Part shown: positions 33,015 to 44,178 of the stretch, piece after piece
Layout of the letters: every line of letters starts with the position of its first letter
Position numbering within the stretch: position 1 is the stretch's first letter
Assembly (NCBI RefSeq): GCF_905171765.1
Contig: NC_053391.1
Location: forward strand, 188,180,559-188,244,558
Length of the DNA stretch: 64,000 nucleotides
Direction: 5' to 3'
DNA from: Bufo bufo
Lineage: Eukaryota > Chordata > Amphibia > Anura > Bufonidae
Made by a program: the position numbers and the translations under genes
The notes under the pieces: model-generated
Databases searched by the model: none
What the model was told of the DNA's origin: nothing
The model's input: the letters and a program-made list of their open reading frames with translations, nothing else

Positions 33015-33131
33015 ACAGCCTGGGGTTAGTAGTTTTTCCGACGGTCTTTTGTTTCTGAGGAAAGAAGGACAGACATTAATGAAATGACCCCTCTCCCCAC
33101 AAAAAAAACAAACCCCACGCCTATGGCGAGC

Positions 33132-33671
33132 CTAAGGAGGACGGACCTGACGAGCAGTTCCTCCTAGCTGCATAGGCTCGTCTAAGTCCGTACAGACTAA
33201 CTGCTGCTTGGGAGGGGTTACCAATTGCTCCGGTTTTTTCAACCTGTCCCTAAGGCGTCTCTCTATATGGATAGAAAGGGACATAACCGCATCAAGGGAA
33301 AAGGGGGTCTCATATAATGCAAGCACATCCTTAACCCTTTCGGATAACCCAGAGCAGAACTGACTCCTGAAAGCCGGGTCGTTCCATTGGGTATCCGTAG
33401 CCCACCTACGGAATTCAGAGCAATACTCCTCTACCGGCCGCTCTCCTTGTAAGAGTCTCCGTAATCTTGATTCAGCCAACTTGTCCCTTCCCCCAGAAAA
33501 TCTGTCAGGGAGAGGGACCTTGGGTTCCCCAACAACCTGGTTACCAGTAGCAACCGCTGGGCTTGCGGTCAGTTGTAATCGCTGCTGTTGCTGGAGGACA
33601 GACGCCTTCAATCCTGCCACCTCAAAAGACAGGCCATGAAATTGTTTGGACAGAGCAGCAATTTGATCCAT
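33132..33671 (-). pseudogene. A2 gag with internal capsid deletion
   Basis: Starts MDQIAALSKQFHGL and includes a short coiled-coil-like N terminus (EVAGLKASVLQQQQRL). Compared with A1, 72 codons of the capsid are missing in frame: GGRDK is joined directly to LAESRLRRLL. A TAG (where A1 has GAG) ends the frame at 33132, just before the zinc knuckle, which is otherwise preserved (CFFCGERGHFINVC at about 33068-33110). The product would lack most of its assembly domain and its nucleic-acid-binding knuckle. Confidence 0.9.
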
Positions 33672-33740
33672 ACTGGATTCTAAGTAGGTAACATTTTTTT
33701 TAAAAAATTTTTACCTACACAAAATAAGGGCCAGAGATAA

Positions 33741-34393
33741 TGGAATGACCGACGTCACGCACAGGGAGGATAAAAGGGAAAGCCCTGCCCAAGGGAGAGG
33801 GAAAGGTGGTGACCCCTAACTCACCTTGCGGCTGGCACCTGACTGCCCTGACGTCCCTAGACGGGTTCCTCACCCGTGCGGCGATCACGTGCCTAAACCC
33901 TGGCTTTCCCTAAAATGAGCCCTAGATAGTGAACGGGCCGGTGGGATCGCTAGTCCGCACCACTATCACTAAGAGGGAAACACCAGGGAGAGGACAGACA
34001 AAACAGACAAACACATACACCCAGGTGGGCGATCACAATAGACCACCAAGGTCCAACAGGGATCCGGAGGGTAGCGTTCTGGACCAACTACCAGAGAACG
34101 CAGCAACACAGCTCCAGAAGGTCAGAATAGATGTCCAGGCAGGAAGTTCTATCTCTGGCAACCAGAGAAGTGTGAGAGAGGAATATAAGGAGGTTTGGGA
34201 GTGCTGGACAAGGAACAGCTGAGGAGAAGGAGCTACGGATCCCTGAGTGAGCCAAAAAGGGTTTGCAAAGCAAACCAAGAAAGCTACCATAAGGAAAACA
34301 GCCCTATCTTAAATAGAGCGTGCAGCCAACCGCTGCGACTTCCTGACCCCGGGTATAACGGAGTCAGACGTGGTTCTCGATACCCTCGTGACA
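33741..34393 (-). repeat. A2 5' LTR
   Basis: Same length as the 3' LTR. Differences from it: TGG/TGT at the inner end, CACC/CACT, CAGG/CAAG, CCAAG/CCCAG, CCCCG/CCCAG and CAGA/CAGG. The outer boundary ends in TGACA next to GATAA. Confidence 0.95.
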
Positions 34394-34398
34394 GATAA

Positions 34399-35014
34399 CC
34401 ACTAATCAGTGAGGCAAACCCCAAAAAAACAAAAAGGCGTATTGGGTTGCTCAACCGAGAGTATAGATGGGTAGGAAAAAAGGCTTTAATTTGCTAGGGA
34501 GCATAAAGACTGGACTCTGGAGCAATGGAAGAAGGTCATGTAGTTTGATGAGTCAAGATTTACCCTATTCCAGAGTGATGGGCGGATCAGGGTAAGAAGA
34601 GAGGCAGATGAAGTGATGCACCCATCATGCCTAGTGCCTATTGTACAAGCCTGTGGGGGCAGTGCTATGATCTGGGGTTGCTGCAGTTGGTCAGGTCTAG
34701 GTTCAGCAACAGTATGTGCTCCAAGAATGAGGTCAGCTGACTACCTGAACATACTGAATGACCAGGTTATTCCATCAATGGATTTTTTCTTCCCTGATGG
34801 CACAGGCATATTCCAAGATGACAATGCCAGGATTCATCAGGCTCAAATTGTGAAAGAGTGGTTCAGGGAGCATGAGACATCATTTTCACACATGGATTGG
34901 CCACCACAGTGTCCAGACCTTAACCCCATTGAGAATCTTTGGGATGTCCTGGAGAAGGCTTTGTGCAGCAGTCAGACTCTACCATCATCAATGCAAGATC
35001 TTGGTGAAAAATGA
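34399..35014 (+). pseudogene. Tc1 transposase catalytic domain, degraded
   Basis: The DDE region is recognisable: FDESRF (first Asp at 34547-34549, preceded by a TAG), [21 protein letters not shown] (second Asp near 34817) and [12 protein letters not shown] (Glu near 34930), consistent with DD34E. Stops after the A2 junction and at 35012 break it; further C-terminal transposase sequence (KAKGGPTKY-like) continues to about 35130. Confidence 0.9.
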
Positions 35015-35158
35015 ATGCAACACTGGATGAAAATAAATCTTGTGATATTGCAGAAGCTTATTGAAACAATGCCACAGTAAATGCGTGCCATAATCAAAGC
35101 TAAAGGTGGTCCAACAAAATATTTTTGGTGGCGACTTTTTTTTTTGGACGGGCAGTGT

Positions 35159-36802
35159 ATGTATATATAGGAAACTGAACAGGAAAGTAGTGAAAGTATC
35201 TTATTGTCAGTGTTTACTAGCACAGGTGCAAATGTCCACAATCGAGTAATCCCAAAAAATATATTGTATTTAGTCGCAGGTTGCTTAAAGGGATATGCCA
35301 TCATCCTCTGGGACCCCCACGGATCCTGAGAAAGGGACATAGTATCACACAAATTCTGCATACCCTTCATTCTAAATTTTTCTTGCACAGCGGATCAGCA
35401 GTGCTCCTGGAAACCTGGCTGTGCAGGGAACTGTGGCTGACCCCATGCACTTGTCCAGGAAAAAAAACAGCATTTACTTAGCTGCCTCTCAAAATTGCAT
35501 TTATGTCCCATCCTGAAGCTGTGCACTTAAGTGTAGTGCAGATTCCCGGAGAAGAAGACCAGGGAGCGGTGAGTAATACCAATGCTAGGACTAGGAGCAC
35601 CATACTCACCGCTCCCTGGGCCATGAAAATAAATTGTCCTCCCAGGCCACTTTCTGAATTCAGGCCCCATAGCAGCTGCTTCCCCTGCTTCCATGGTAGC
35701 TACATTCCTGCCTACAGATCATAAGGTGACAGCCATCTCTTTATGATATAGAAAAATTGTTAAGTGAAAGATTGGCAGGGTGGCAGGAGTATTTGTTTCC
35801 AGGGCCAGTCTTATGCAGACAACTGTGGCTAGTCCTATTCACTTGATTGGATCTAAATAGTTCCTTGGCATAGCCAGGTTGCTAGGGGTTCCTTCAGTTC
35901 TTCAAATTCCAAACTATGCACTGCACAATGAGTACCAGACAATTACAAACATTGGAATATCTCACATGAAATAATGATGAGAAGGGCAGATAACATAATA
36001 GGATAATTAGCCAAAGAGCATGCAGCTTTATTTTTTCAGCAGAAAATCAACATCTATGCCAGACCTCCATCAAATGCAATTATAGTGAATGGGCTCTGGA
36101 GATGTCCGGCTATGCTGGATACGGTTAACTCCAGTAGTCTGTTCTACTACTGGGACAGACTACCTGAGAACAAAACGGAGATGTGAGCAAAGCTGACCAT
36201 TTCTGCTCATCATAACTTGTCTGAAAAATGTGTGAAGGCAAGTAACCTTATACCACAAGGTCATTATAACGTAAAGATTACTGTTCTAAATTACCAGTTA
36301 CCCAACACCATGCTACTAGGTCATCTAGGAAGAGGAACAGTGCCTGGCTTACTGTAGGTACTCTCCATAAGGAGATATAGTATTTCCCAGAACTAGATCA
36401 TCTATTCATTCTGCCAGTGGTTCAAGAGGAACTAGACACCTTCTGGGTCTTCACCTCTACACTGAATCTGGCATGCTGTTATTGCCTACAGCGTAATATA
36501 TTTTTATAGTGGTCTGGACCAATCATGTGTTTTTAAATTATATAAGTTGCCTCTATATTAATTGTTGTTATATATAGGTAGGTATTAGTTAGGGCCTATG
36601 GTCATTATTTATAGGTATATTAGAGAGATATTTTTTCGATAATATTTGACCCCACTATTCTACCTAATATGAATTTTCTTTAATTTTTTGCGGTTAATAA
36701 ATTGTACAATTATATATTTTATTTGAGTGATTTATCTATGTAACTCTGTGATATATAGTTCCTGTCACCTGCACCTGCACTATTATTGATATTCCTTGAA
36801 CA
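35159..36802. other. Mostly unassigned DNA
   Basis: At 35285 a TTAAAGGGATATGCCATC terminus resembles a T2 MITE end, but no inverted partner is evident. A small palindrome (CTCACCGCTCCCTGG against CCAGGGAGCGGTGAG) lies at about 35561-35622. No protein domain is recognised in the rest. Confidence 0.4.
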
Positions 36803-37164
36803 TACAGCCAGGTCCATAAAGACAAAACTGAAGGGAAAATGCCCCAAGAACAAGCAGGAACTAAAGACAGTTGCAGTAGAGGCCTGGCAGAGCATCACCA
36901 GGGATGAAACCCAGCGTCTGGTGCAGGGCCGGACTGGGGATAAAAACCAGCTCTGGAAAAAGTTGCACACCAGCCCCACAGCATTGCGTCATTATTTACT
37001 TGTTTATAAAAGGCAAAAGCATTCATTTTAAAACACGTGTGTAAACACGAATATGAATTTTGCCCCACAATAGCTCTTTTGTAGAACCCCCATTGTTTAT
37101 ATTATCACAGTAGACCAGCTTTTCCCAAACAGGATGCGATAACGATATGCAATTCGATATTTTA

Positions 37165-38800
37165 AGGGAATTGTGCTAGAGGTCTATTTGCAGTGTTATG
37201 GGGGATCTGTGGGTGACACTGTTATGGAGGGGATCTGTGGATGACACTGTTATGGAGGGGATCTATGGATGACACTGTTATGGAGGGGATCTGTGGTTGA
37301 CACACTGTTATGGGGGATCTGTGGATGACACTGTTATGGAAGGGATCTGTCGATGACACTGTTATGGAAGGGATCTGTCGATGACACTGTTATGGGGATC
37401 TGTCAATGACACTGTTATGGAAGGGATCTGTCAATGACACTGTTATGGGGGATCTGTGGATGACACTGTTATGGAGGGGATCTGTGGATAGCATTGTTAT
37501 GGGGGATCTGTGGATGGCACTGTTATGGAGGGAATCTGTGGATGACACTGTTAAGGAGGGGATCTGTGGATGGCACTGTTATGGGGGATCTGTGGATGGC
37601 ACTGTTATGGGGGATCTGTGGATGGCACTGTTATGGGGGATCTGTGGATGGCACTGTTATGGGGGATCTGTGGATGGCACTGTTATGGGGGATCTGTGGA
37701 TGGCACTGTTATGGGGATCTGTGGTTGGCACTGTTATAAAGGATCTGTGGATGGCACTGTTATGAAGGATCTGTGGTTGGTACTGTTATGGGAATCTGTG
37801 GTTGGCACTGTTATGGGGATCTGTGGATGGCACTGTTATGGAGATCTGTGGATGGCACTGTTATGAAGGATCTGTGGATGGCACTGTTATTGGGGATCTG
37901 CGGATGGCACTGTTATGAAGGATCTGTGGATGGCACTGTTATGGGGGATCTGTGGATGGCACTGTTATGAAGGATCTGTGGATGGCACTGTTATGAAGGA
38001 TCTGTTGATGGCACTGTTATGGGGGATCTGTGGATGACACTGTTATGGAGGGTATCTATGGATGACACTGTTATGGAGGGGATCTGTGGATGACACTGTT
38101 ATGGAGGGGATCTGTGGATGACACTGTTATGGAGGGGATCTGTGGTTGACACACTGTTATGGGGGATCTGTGGATGACACTGTTATGGAAGGGATCTGTG
38201 GATGACACTGTTATGGAAGGGATCTGTCGATGACACTGTTATGGGGATCTGTGGATGACACTGTTATGGAAGGGATCTGTCAATGACACTGTTATGGGGG
38301 ATCTGTCAATGACACTGTTATGGAGGGGATCTGTGGATAGCATTGTTATGGGGGATCTGTGGATGGCACTGTTATGGAGGGGATCTGTGGATGACACTGT
38401 TATGGAGGGGATCTGTGGATGGCACTGTTATGGGGGATCTGTGGATGGCACTGTTATGGGGGATATGTGGATGGCACTGTTATGGGGGATCTATGGTTGG
38501 CACTGTTATACAGGATCTGTGGATGGCACTGTTATGAAGGATCTGTGGATGGCACTGTTATGGGGGATCTGTGGTTGGCACTGTTATGGGGGATCTGTGG
38601 ATGGCACTGTTATGGGGGATCTGTGGTTGGCACTGTTATAAAGGATCTGTGGATGGCACTGTTATGAAGGATCTGTGGTTGGCACTGTTATGGGGATCTG
38701 TGGTTGGCACTGTCATGGGGATCTGTGGTTGGCACTGTTATGGAGATCTGTGGATGGCACTGTTATGGGGGACCTATGGATGATGCACTGTTATAGGGGA
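37165..38800 (+). repeat. 26-bp minisatellite, about 60 units
   Basis: Unit GATCTGTGGATGGCACTGTT plus ATGGGG, with length variants of 25-28 bp. Bases from 38020 repeat the first 850 bp at high similarity (same order of variant units such as CAATGACACTG and CATTGTTATGG), showing a segmental duplication of the array. Open frames reading WMALLWGICG-like repeats are by-products. Confidence 0.95.
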
Positions 38801-38924
38801 TGTGTGCTATGACACATAGGGCCATGAGGGGGTCCTTCATAAGATGCTATATGTGTGAATGAACGCACATATAGCATATTATGCTGGCCCCTCTCATGGC
38901 CCTATGTATCACAGCATTACTTTA

Positions 38925-39332
38925 TTAAAGAGGACCTTTCACCGATCCTGACATTGTGAACTAAGTATACAGACATGTAGAGCGGCGCTCAGGGATCTCA
39001 CTGCACTTACTATTATCCCTGGGCGCCGCTCCGTTCTCCCGTTATGTCCTCCGGTATGTTTGGGGACTTGGTTATAGTAGGCGTGTTCTGCTGGGCGTCT
39101 CCTTCTCCTAGGCTGTAGCGCTGGCCAATCGCATCGCAGAGCTCACAGCCTGGGAGAAAAAAAACAAAGTCTCCGCCTACTATAACCAAGTCCACGAACA
39201 TACCGGAGGGCATAACGGGGGAACGGAGCGGCGCCCAGGGATAATAGTAAGTGCAGTGAGATCCCTGGGCACTGCTATACATGTCTGTATACTTAGTTCA
39301 CAATGTCAGGATCGGTGAAAGGTCCTCTTTAA
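38925..39332. mobile_element. T2-type foldback MITE
   Basis: TTAA at 38925-38928 and 39329-39332, termini AGAGGACCTTTCACCGATCC in inverted orientation. Shares the CACTGCACTTACTATTATCC and CTGGCCAATCGCA blocks with the copy in L1 ORF2 (7683-8172). One arm is about 80 bp shorter. Confidence 0.9.
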
Positions 39333-39930
39333 TGTCCCCCCATGTGTCCTAAACTACACACATAACTGGCTTTGTATGTAAAGTCTTTATTTACTGCTGA
39401 AACAATCGCTCTCCTATTGAAACTCCTATTGATATTGAAAATCACCAGTCTCTCTGTACTCAGCCTCCTACCTGACACACAGCCCTAAACTGCTGGATGA
39501 CAGCTCTGCACAAGCAGCAGCTAGCAGGCTAAAGAACCTTCTGTGATGTCATGATCATGTGATCAGTCACATGTGTGGGAGGAGTCAGGCTCCGGGCAAT
39601 GTCCGTGCTGGAGCCTGCTGTTGGGGCCCGGAGGATGGGCTTCTCTCTCTGTCAGTCACTCTGTGTAATATACTGCACCAGCCAAGGAGCCTCCTTGGGG
39701 TCGGCACGGCCGGCTGTGCGGCAGTCAAGGCTACCGGCCTAACGGGAATTTTCCCGGTATCCCGGTAGGCCAGTCCGGCCCTGGACTGGTGATGTCTTTG
39801 CGTTCCAGACTTCAGGCTGCAATTGATTGCAAAGGATTTGCAACCAAGTATAAAAAAGTGAAAATTTGATTTATGATTATTATTCTGTCCCATTACTTTT
39901 GGGCCCTTAACAAGTGGGAGGCACATATGG

Positions 39931-40790
39931 GGCTGTGCACACGAGCGGTGATTTTCACGCGTCACTTGTGCGTTGCGTGAAAATCGCAGCATGCTCCTCT
40001 TTGTGCGTTTTTCACGTAACGCAGGCCCCATAGAAATGAATGGGGCTGCGTGAAAATCGCAAGCATCCGCAAGCAAGTGCGGATGCGGTGCGATTTTCAC
40101 GCACGGTTGCTAGGAGACGATTGGGATGGAGACCCGATCATTATTATTTTCCCTTATAACATGGTTATAAGGGAAAATAATAGCATTCTGAATACAGAAT
40201 GCATAGTACAATAGCGCTGGAGGGGTTAAAAAAATAAATAAATAATTAAACTCACCTTAGTCCACTTGATCGCGCAGCCCGGCTTCTCTTCTGTCTCCTT
40301 CTTTGCTGATTGCAGGAAAAGGACCTGTGGTGACGTCACTCCGGTCATCACATGATCCATCACATGATCTTTTACCATGGTGATGGATCATGTGATGGAC
40401 CATGTGACGTCACCACAGGTCCTGTTCCTGCACACAGCTAAGATGAAGACAGAAGAGAAGCCGGGCTCCGCAATCGAGTGGATTAAGGTGAGTTAAATTT
40501 TTTTTAATTTTTTTTTAACCCCTCCAACGCTATTGTACTATGCATTCTGTATTCAGAATGCTATTATTTTCCCTTATAACCATGTTATAAGGGAAAATAA
40601 TACAATCTACAGAACACCGATCCCAAGCCCGAACTGCTGTGAAGAAGTTCGGGTTTGGGTACCAAACATGCGCGATTTTTCTCACGCGAGTGAAAAACAC
40701 ATTACAATGTTTTGCACTCGCGCGGAAAAATCACGCATGTTCCCGCAACGCACCCGCACCTTTTCCCGCAACGCCCGTGTGAAAGAGGCC
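39931..40790. mobile_element. Harbinger-like MITE, left end missing
   Basis: Same family as 13911-14889, including the TTATAACATGGTTATAAGG inverted repeats and a hairpin core (about 40130-40610). The right terminus GTGTGAAAGAGGCC runs into TAA (40791-40793). The left 80 bp are lost; the join to Tc1 DNA is at a shared ATGGGGCTG. Confidence 0.75.
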
Positions 40791-41078
40791 TAACAGTCAC
40801 ATTAAAATTGGAAAAATCCTCCCAAAAATGTCACTTTTTTATGGTAGATTTTTAACTACTTGATCACCATAGTGTTTATCCCCCTTCCTTACCAGGCCAT
40901 TTTTTCAGTTTTTGCAAAGGTCGTGTCTAACTGCAAAAAACTATTTATTTTCTGAGCCAACCTACATGTATTTGATATTATTTTTCATAGGACACCTTAG
41001 ACCTTTCTTTTATCTCATTAGATGACAGATACAAAACTGTGAAAATTATAAAATAAAATGTATATTTTTATATTCTAA

Positions 41079-41557
41079 GGCTACTTTCACACTGGCGTTT
41101 TGAATTCCGTTTGTGAGATCCGTTCAGGGCTCTCACAAACGGTTCAAAACGGATCAGTTTAGCCCCAATGCATTCTGAATGGATAAGGATCCGTTCAGAA
41201 TGCATCAGTTTGCCTCCGTTCAGCCTCCATTCCGCTCTGGAGCCGGACACCAAAACATGCAGCGTTTTGGTGTCCGCCTGGCGATGCGGAGCCAAACGGA
41301 TCCGTCCTGACTTACAATGTAAGTCAATAGGGACCGATCCGTTTTCACTGACACAATATGGTGCAATTGAAAACGGATCCGTCCCCCATTGACTTTCAAT
41401 GTAAGTCAGGACGGATCCGTTTTGACTTCGACTTTTTTTAAAAAGAATAATGCAAACGGATCCGTTCTGAACGGATACAAGCGTTTGCATTATAGGTGCG
41501 GATCCGTCTGTGCAGATACCAAACGGATCCGCACCGAACGCAGGTGTGAAAGTAGCC
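41079..41557. mobile_element. Harbinger-like MITE rich in ACGGATCCG
   Basis: Termini GGCTACTTTCACACTGGCG and, inverted, GGCTACTTTCACACCTGCG, flanked by TAA (41076-41078) and TTA (41558-41560). The palindrome ACGGATCCGT or near matches occurs at least six times. No coding capacity. Confidence 0.8.
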
Positions 41558-41895
41558 TTAGCAATATTTTTTAGCTGTTACAAAAGATTTCAAGAAAAAA
41601 ACATGTCTAAAACCATTACTGTATGTGTGTACTATGAAAATGGATGCTATTTGTGAAGTTTACATACTGGCTGGGTGGTTACCACATATCATGAAATTAT
41701 AGATTTTGGAGACTTAATTTTCTATTGCTGATTTTATGGCACCATACCACCAGAACACATGTTGTACAGTACCACAACCTTACAAAAAAAACACAAAGTG
41801 ACTACTTTTTAATATGTTGACCCCCTAAGGTATTCATCTTGGGGAAATTTGGACATTTTGCGCTTTTGGCTTTTTAGGAAAATTTAATGAATTTA

Positions 41896-42387
41896 GGCTA
41901 CTTTCACACTAGCGTTCGGAGCGGGTCCGTCTGATGTTTCATCAGACGGATCCGCTCCTATAATGCAGACGTTTGCATCCGTTCAGAACGGATCCGTCTG
42001 CATTATAACTTAGAGAAAATTCTAAGTGTGAAAGTAGCCTGAGCGGATCCGTTCAGACTTTACATTGAAAGTCAATGGGGGCGGATCCGTTTAAAGATTG
42101 AGCCATATAGTGTCATCTTCAAACGGATCCGTCCCCATTGACTTACATTGTAAGTCTGGACGGATCCGCTCGCCTCCGCACGGCCAGGCGGACACCCGAA
42201 CGCTGCAAGCAGCGTTCAGGTGTCCGCTCGCTGAGCGGAGGCTGAACGCTGGCAGACTGATGCATTCTCAGCGGATCCGCCTCCACTGAGAATGCATTAG
42301 GGCTGGACGGCTGCGTTCGGGGCCGCTTGTGAGTCCCTTCAAACGGAGCTCACAAGCGGACACCCGAACGCAGGTGTGAAAGTAGCC
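41896..42387. mobile_element. Harbinger-like MITE, second copy
   Basis: Flanked by TTA at 41893-41895 and 42388-42390; termini GGCTACTTTCACACTAGCG and inverted GGCTACTTTCACACCTGCG. An extra internal terminus-like GTGTGAAAGTAGCC lies at 42026-42039, suggesting a rearranged or nested copy. CGGATCCG palindromes recur throughout. Confidence 0.85.
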
Positions 42388-42540
42388 TTAGGTGGACAAA
42401 ATGAAAATGGAATTTTTTTATTTATTTAGTGGCCTATCTTTCACTTTCACTATGTGACCTTGAAGAAACACATATTACCACACATTCATATACTCCTGTA
42501 GTTCGGATCAATACTCTATATGTGTTTTTTACAGATATTT

Positions 42541-44057
42541 GAAGAAGAAGAAGAAGAAAATCCCTTAATTGTCCCTTAGTGGGAAATTTTATGCATAACA
42601 GCAGCAATCACATTCACAACAGGAGCAAAAATAAGAGTAATTAGAAATTAAAGAGTAAAAATACAAGAAAAACATAACAGAATTTACTTTAAAAATTCTC
42701 TACTGGGTTTTTTGGGAACAGTGGTGGTTATAAATCCTAACCGCTGCTTGGAGGAAGGACCTACAATAACATTCCTTCGTGCACCTAGGATGCTGCAGTC
42801 TGTCACTGAAGGAGCTCTCTATATCCACAACAGCTTTATGCTGGTGGGAGACATTGTCTAACAGTGATGTTAATTTTGCTAGAGTAATTTTGTCACCCAC
42901 CTCTTGCACTGGATCAAGGGGACAACCTAGGACAGAGCTGCCCTTCTTAATGAGCTTATCTAATCTCTGTCTCTCAGCCACAGATAAGCTGCTCCCCCAA
43001 CAAACCACACCATAGAATATGGCTGATGCCACCACTGAGTCAAAGAAGGTCTTTAGAAGCGTCCCTGCACTCCAAAGGACCTCAGTCTCCTCAACGGATA
43101 GAGTCTGCTCTGACCATTTTTGAAAAGAGCATCAGTGTTATGGCACCAGTCCAGTTTGTTGTTCAGGTGAACACCCAGGTACTTATAAGAGTCCACCACC
43201 TCAATGTCTGTTCTCTGTATGTTCACCGGAACCAAAGCAGAGAGCTTGTGTCTGCGGAAATCCACCACCAGCTCCTTGGTTTTGCCCGCGTTGATCTGGA
43301 GCTGGTTCCGCTGACACCAGTCCACAAAATCCTGTGTCCCCTGTCTGTACTCTGAGTTGTACTCAGCTGTGATAAGGCAGACTATGGCAGAGTCATCAGA
43401 GAACTCAACTCTGAGATTTAACAAACTGTGGGCGTTCTGTGAGGTAGTCAAGTATCCAATGTGACATATGGTAGTCCACTCCTGCCATCTCCAGATTGTC
43501 CCTCAGAAGTCTAGGTTGGATGGTGTTAAAAGCACTGGAGAAATCAAAAAACATTATCCTCACAGTGCTTCCAGGCCTCTCCAGGTGAGTTAGAGCTCGG
43601 TGTAGAAGGTAGATGATGGCATCATCCACCCCGATGCTAGGCTGGTATCTAATGAACACCTCACCGGGGAGCGAAGATGGTCGAGGGTCTTCATCAAGTT
43701 TGAGGTCAGTGTTACCGGCCTGTAGCTGCTGAGGTCTTTTGGGTGTGAGGTCTTTGGCACTGGTACCACACAGGAGGTCTTCCACAGCTGTGGTACCTTC
43801 CCCAGCCTCAGGCTCATGTTGAACATGTCACCCATAATGCCCCACAGTTGGTCTGAGCAGTACTTCAGGAGCCTGGAGCTGATGCCGTATGGTCCTGCAG
43901 CTTTACGCACCTTGATTTTCTGTAGTTCCTTCCTTACCTGGAGTGTGGTGAAGGACAAGGTGGGCAAGTGGGGAGGGGGATGAACGATAGAGTCCTCTGG
44001 TGTAGGGGGGCTCACTGAAAGACTTCAAAGGATTCCAGCACATTTTGGAGGCCAACT
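42541..44057 (-). mobile_element. L2-clade LINE, 5'-truncated
   Basis: The 3' end lies at the left: on the minus strand AAATTTCCCACTAAGGGAC followed by a TTCTTC microsatellite (42541-42560). Coding remains extend to about 44015. It interrupts the old repeat described at 40791-42540, whose sequence resumes at 44058. Confidence 0.8.
42700..44015 (-). pseudogene. L2 reverse transcriptase, deleted and frameshifted
   Basis: Segments in order: KVRKAAGPYGISSRLLK and VPVPKTSHPKDLSSYRPVTL (44015-43590); MFFDFSSAFNTIQP (first catalytic Asp) (43785-43405); FSDDSAIV (catalytic pair, Ser for Ala), QINAGKTKELVVDFRR and YKYLGVHL (43451-43053); RLDKLIKKGSSVLGCPLD and SFLQAAVRIYNHH (43035-42700). The stretch that normally carries the GVPQGTVLSP-type motif is missing between the last two catalytic blocks, so this is an internally deleted pseudogene. 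Confidence 0.85.
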
Positions 44058-44178
44058 TTTCTATTGCTGATTTTATGGCACCATAATGCCAGAACACATG
44101 TTGTACAGTACCAAAACCACAGAAATAACCACAAAGGGACTACTGTTTAATATTTGACCCTATAAGGTATTCATCTAA

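Larger units (their letters stand above)
29070..34393 (-). mobile_element. Complete chromovirus A2 (5324 bp)
   Basis: Two 653-bp LTRs (29070-29722, 33741-34393) differ at six positions, about 0.9 percent. The element is flanked by GATAA at 29065-29069 and 34394-34398. On the minus strand: 5' LTR, leader, gag (33671-33132), protease-RT (33014-31569), RNase H, integrase, chromodomain, polypurine tract (29723-29740) and 3' LTR. Several stops and frameshifts plus a capsid deletion make it non-autonomous. A primer-binding site could not be assigned to a particular tRNA. Confidence 0.95.
28875..35158 (+). mobile_element. Tc1-like transposon split by chromovirus A2
   Basis: The two parts 28875-29069 and 34399-35158 join when A2 and one copy of its 5-bp duplication GATAA are removed. 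The left part starts inside the transposase linker (AAACGTGG, equivalent to the GRPR region), so the first helix-turn-helix and the 5' terminal repeat are missing. The right end finishes at about GGGCAGTGTA followed by TA-rich DNA, a Tc1-style terminus. The left edge abuts the CR1 3' end. Confidence 0.8.
36924..39783. mobile_element. hAT-like element (2.86 kb) with minisatellite
   Basis: Termini CAGGGCCGGACTGG and, inverted, CAGGGCCGGACTGG match perfectly. The flanks GTCTGGTG (36916-36923) and GACTGGTG (39784-39791) are an 8-bp duplication with one mismatch. Removing the element plus one duplication restores the Tc1 reading frame. Contents: 1.6 kb of minisatellite, a T2 MITE (38925-39332) and about 450 bp of other sequence. 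No transposase. Confidence 0.9.
36803..39931 (+). mobile_element. Tc1-like remnant interrupted by a hAT element
   Basis: The left piece (36803-36923) begins TACAGCCAGGTCCATAAA, a Tc1 terminal repeat, and goes directly into the end of a transposase (PKNKQELKTVAVEAWQSI). The right piece (39784-39931) continues RSRLQAAIDCKGFATKY and then the 3' UTR with CCCATTACTTTTGGGCCCTT. Most of the transposase gene is deleted. The 3' terminal repeat is replaced by a Harbinger-like MITE at about 39931. Confidence 0.8.
40791..42540. repeat. Old TTAA-type repeat with nested MITEs
   Basis: Outside the two Harbinger-like MITEs the sequence is an AT-rich repeat containing CAGTCACATTAAAATTGG, GAACACATGTTGTACAGTACC and CCTAAGGTATTCATCTT. 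The first block recurs at 57139-57180 and the second and third at 44088-44176, on the far side of the L2 LINE. No gene is seen. Confidence 0.6.

Noticed and set aside
37406..38783. Several 65-128 codon frames encoding repeats such as WMALLWGICG
   Set aside because: They are translations of the 26-bp minisatellite in several frames at once, have no start context or domain, and shift with every unit-length variant.
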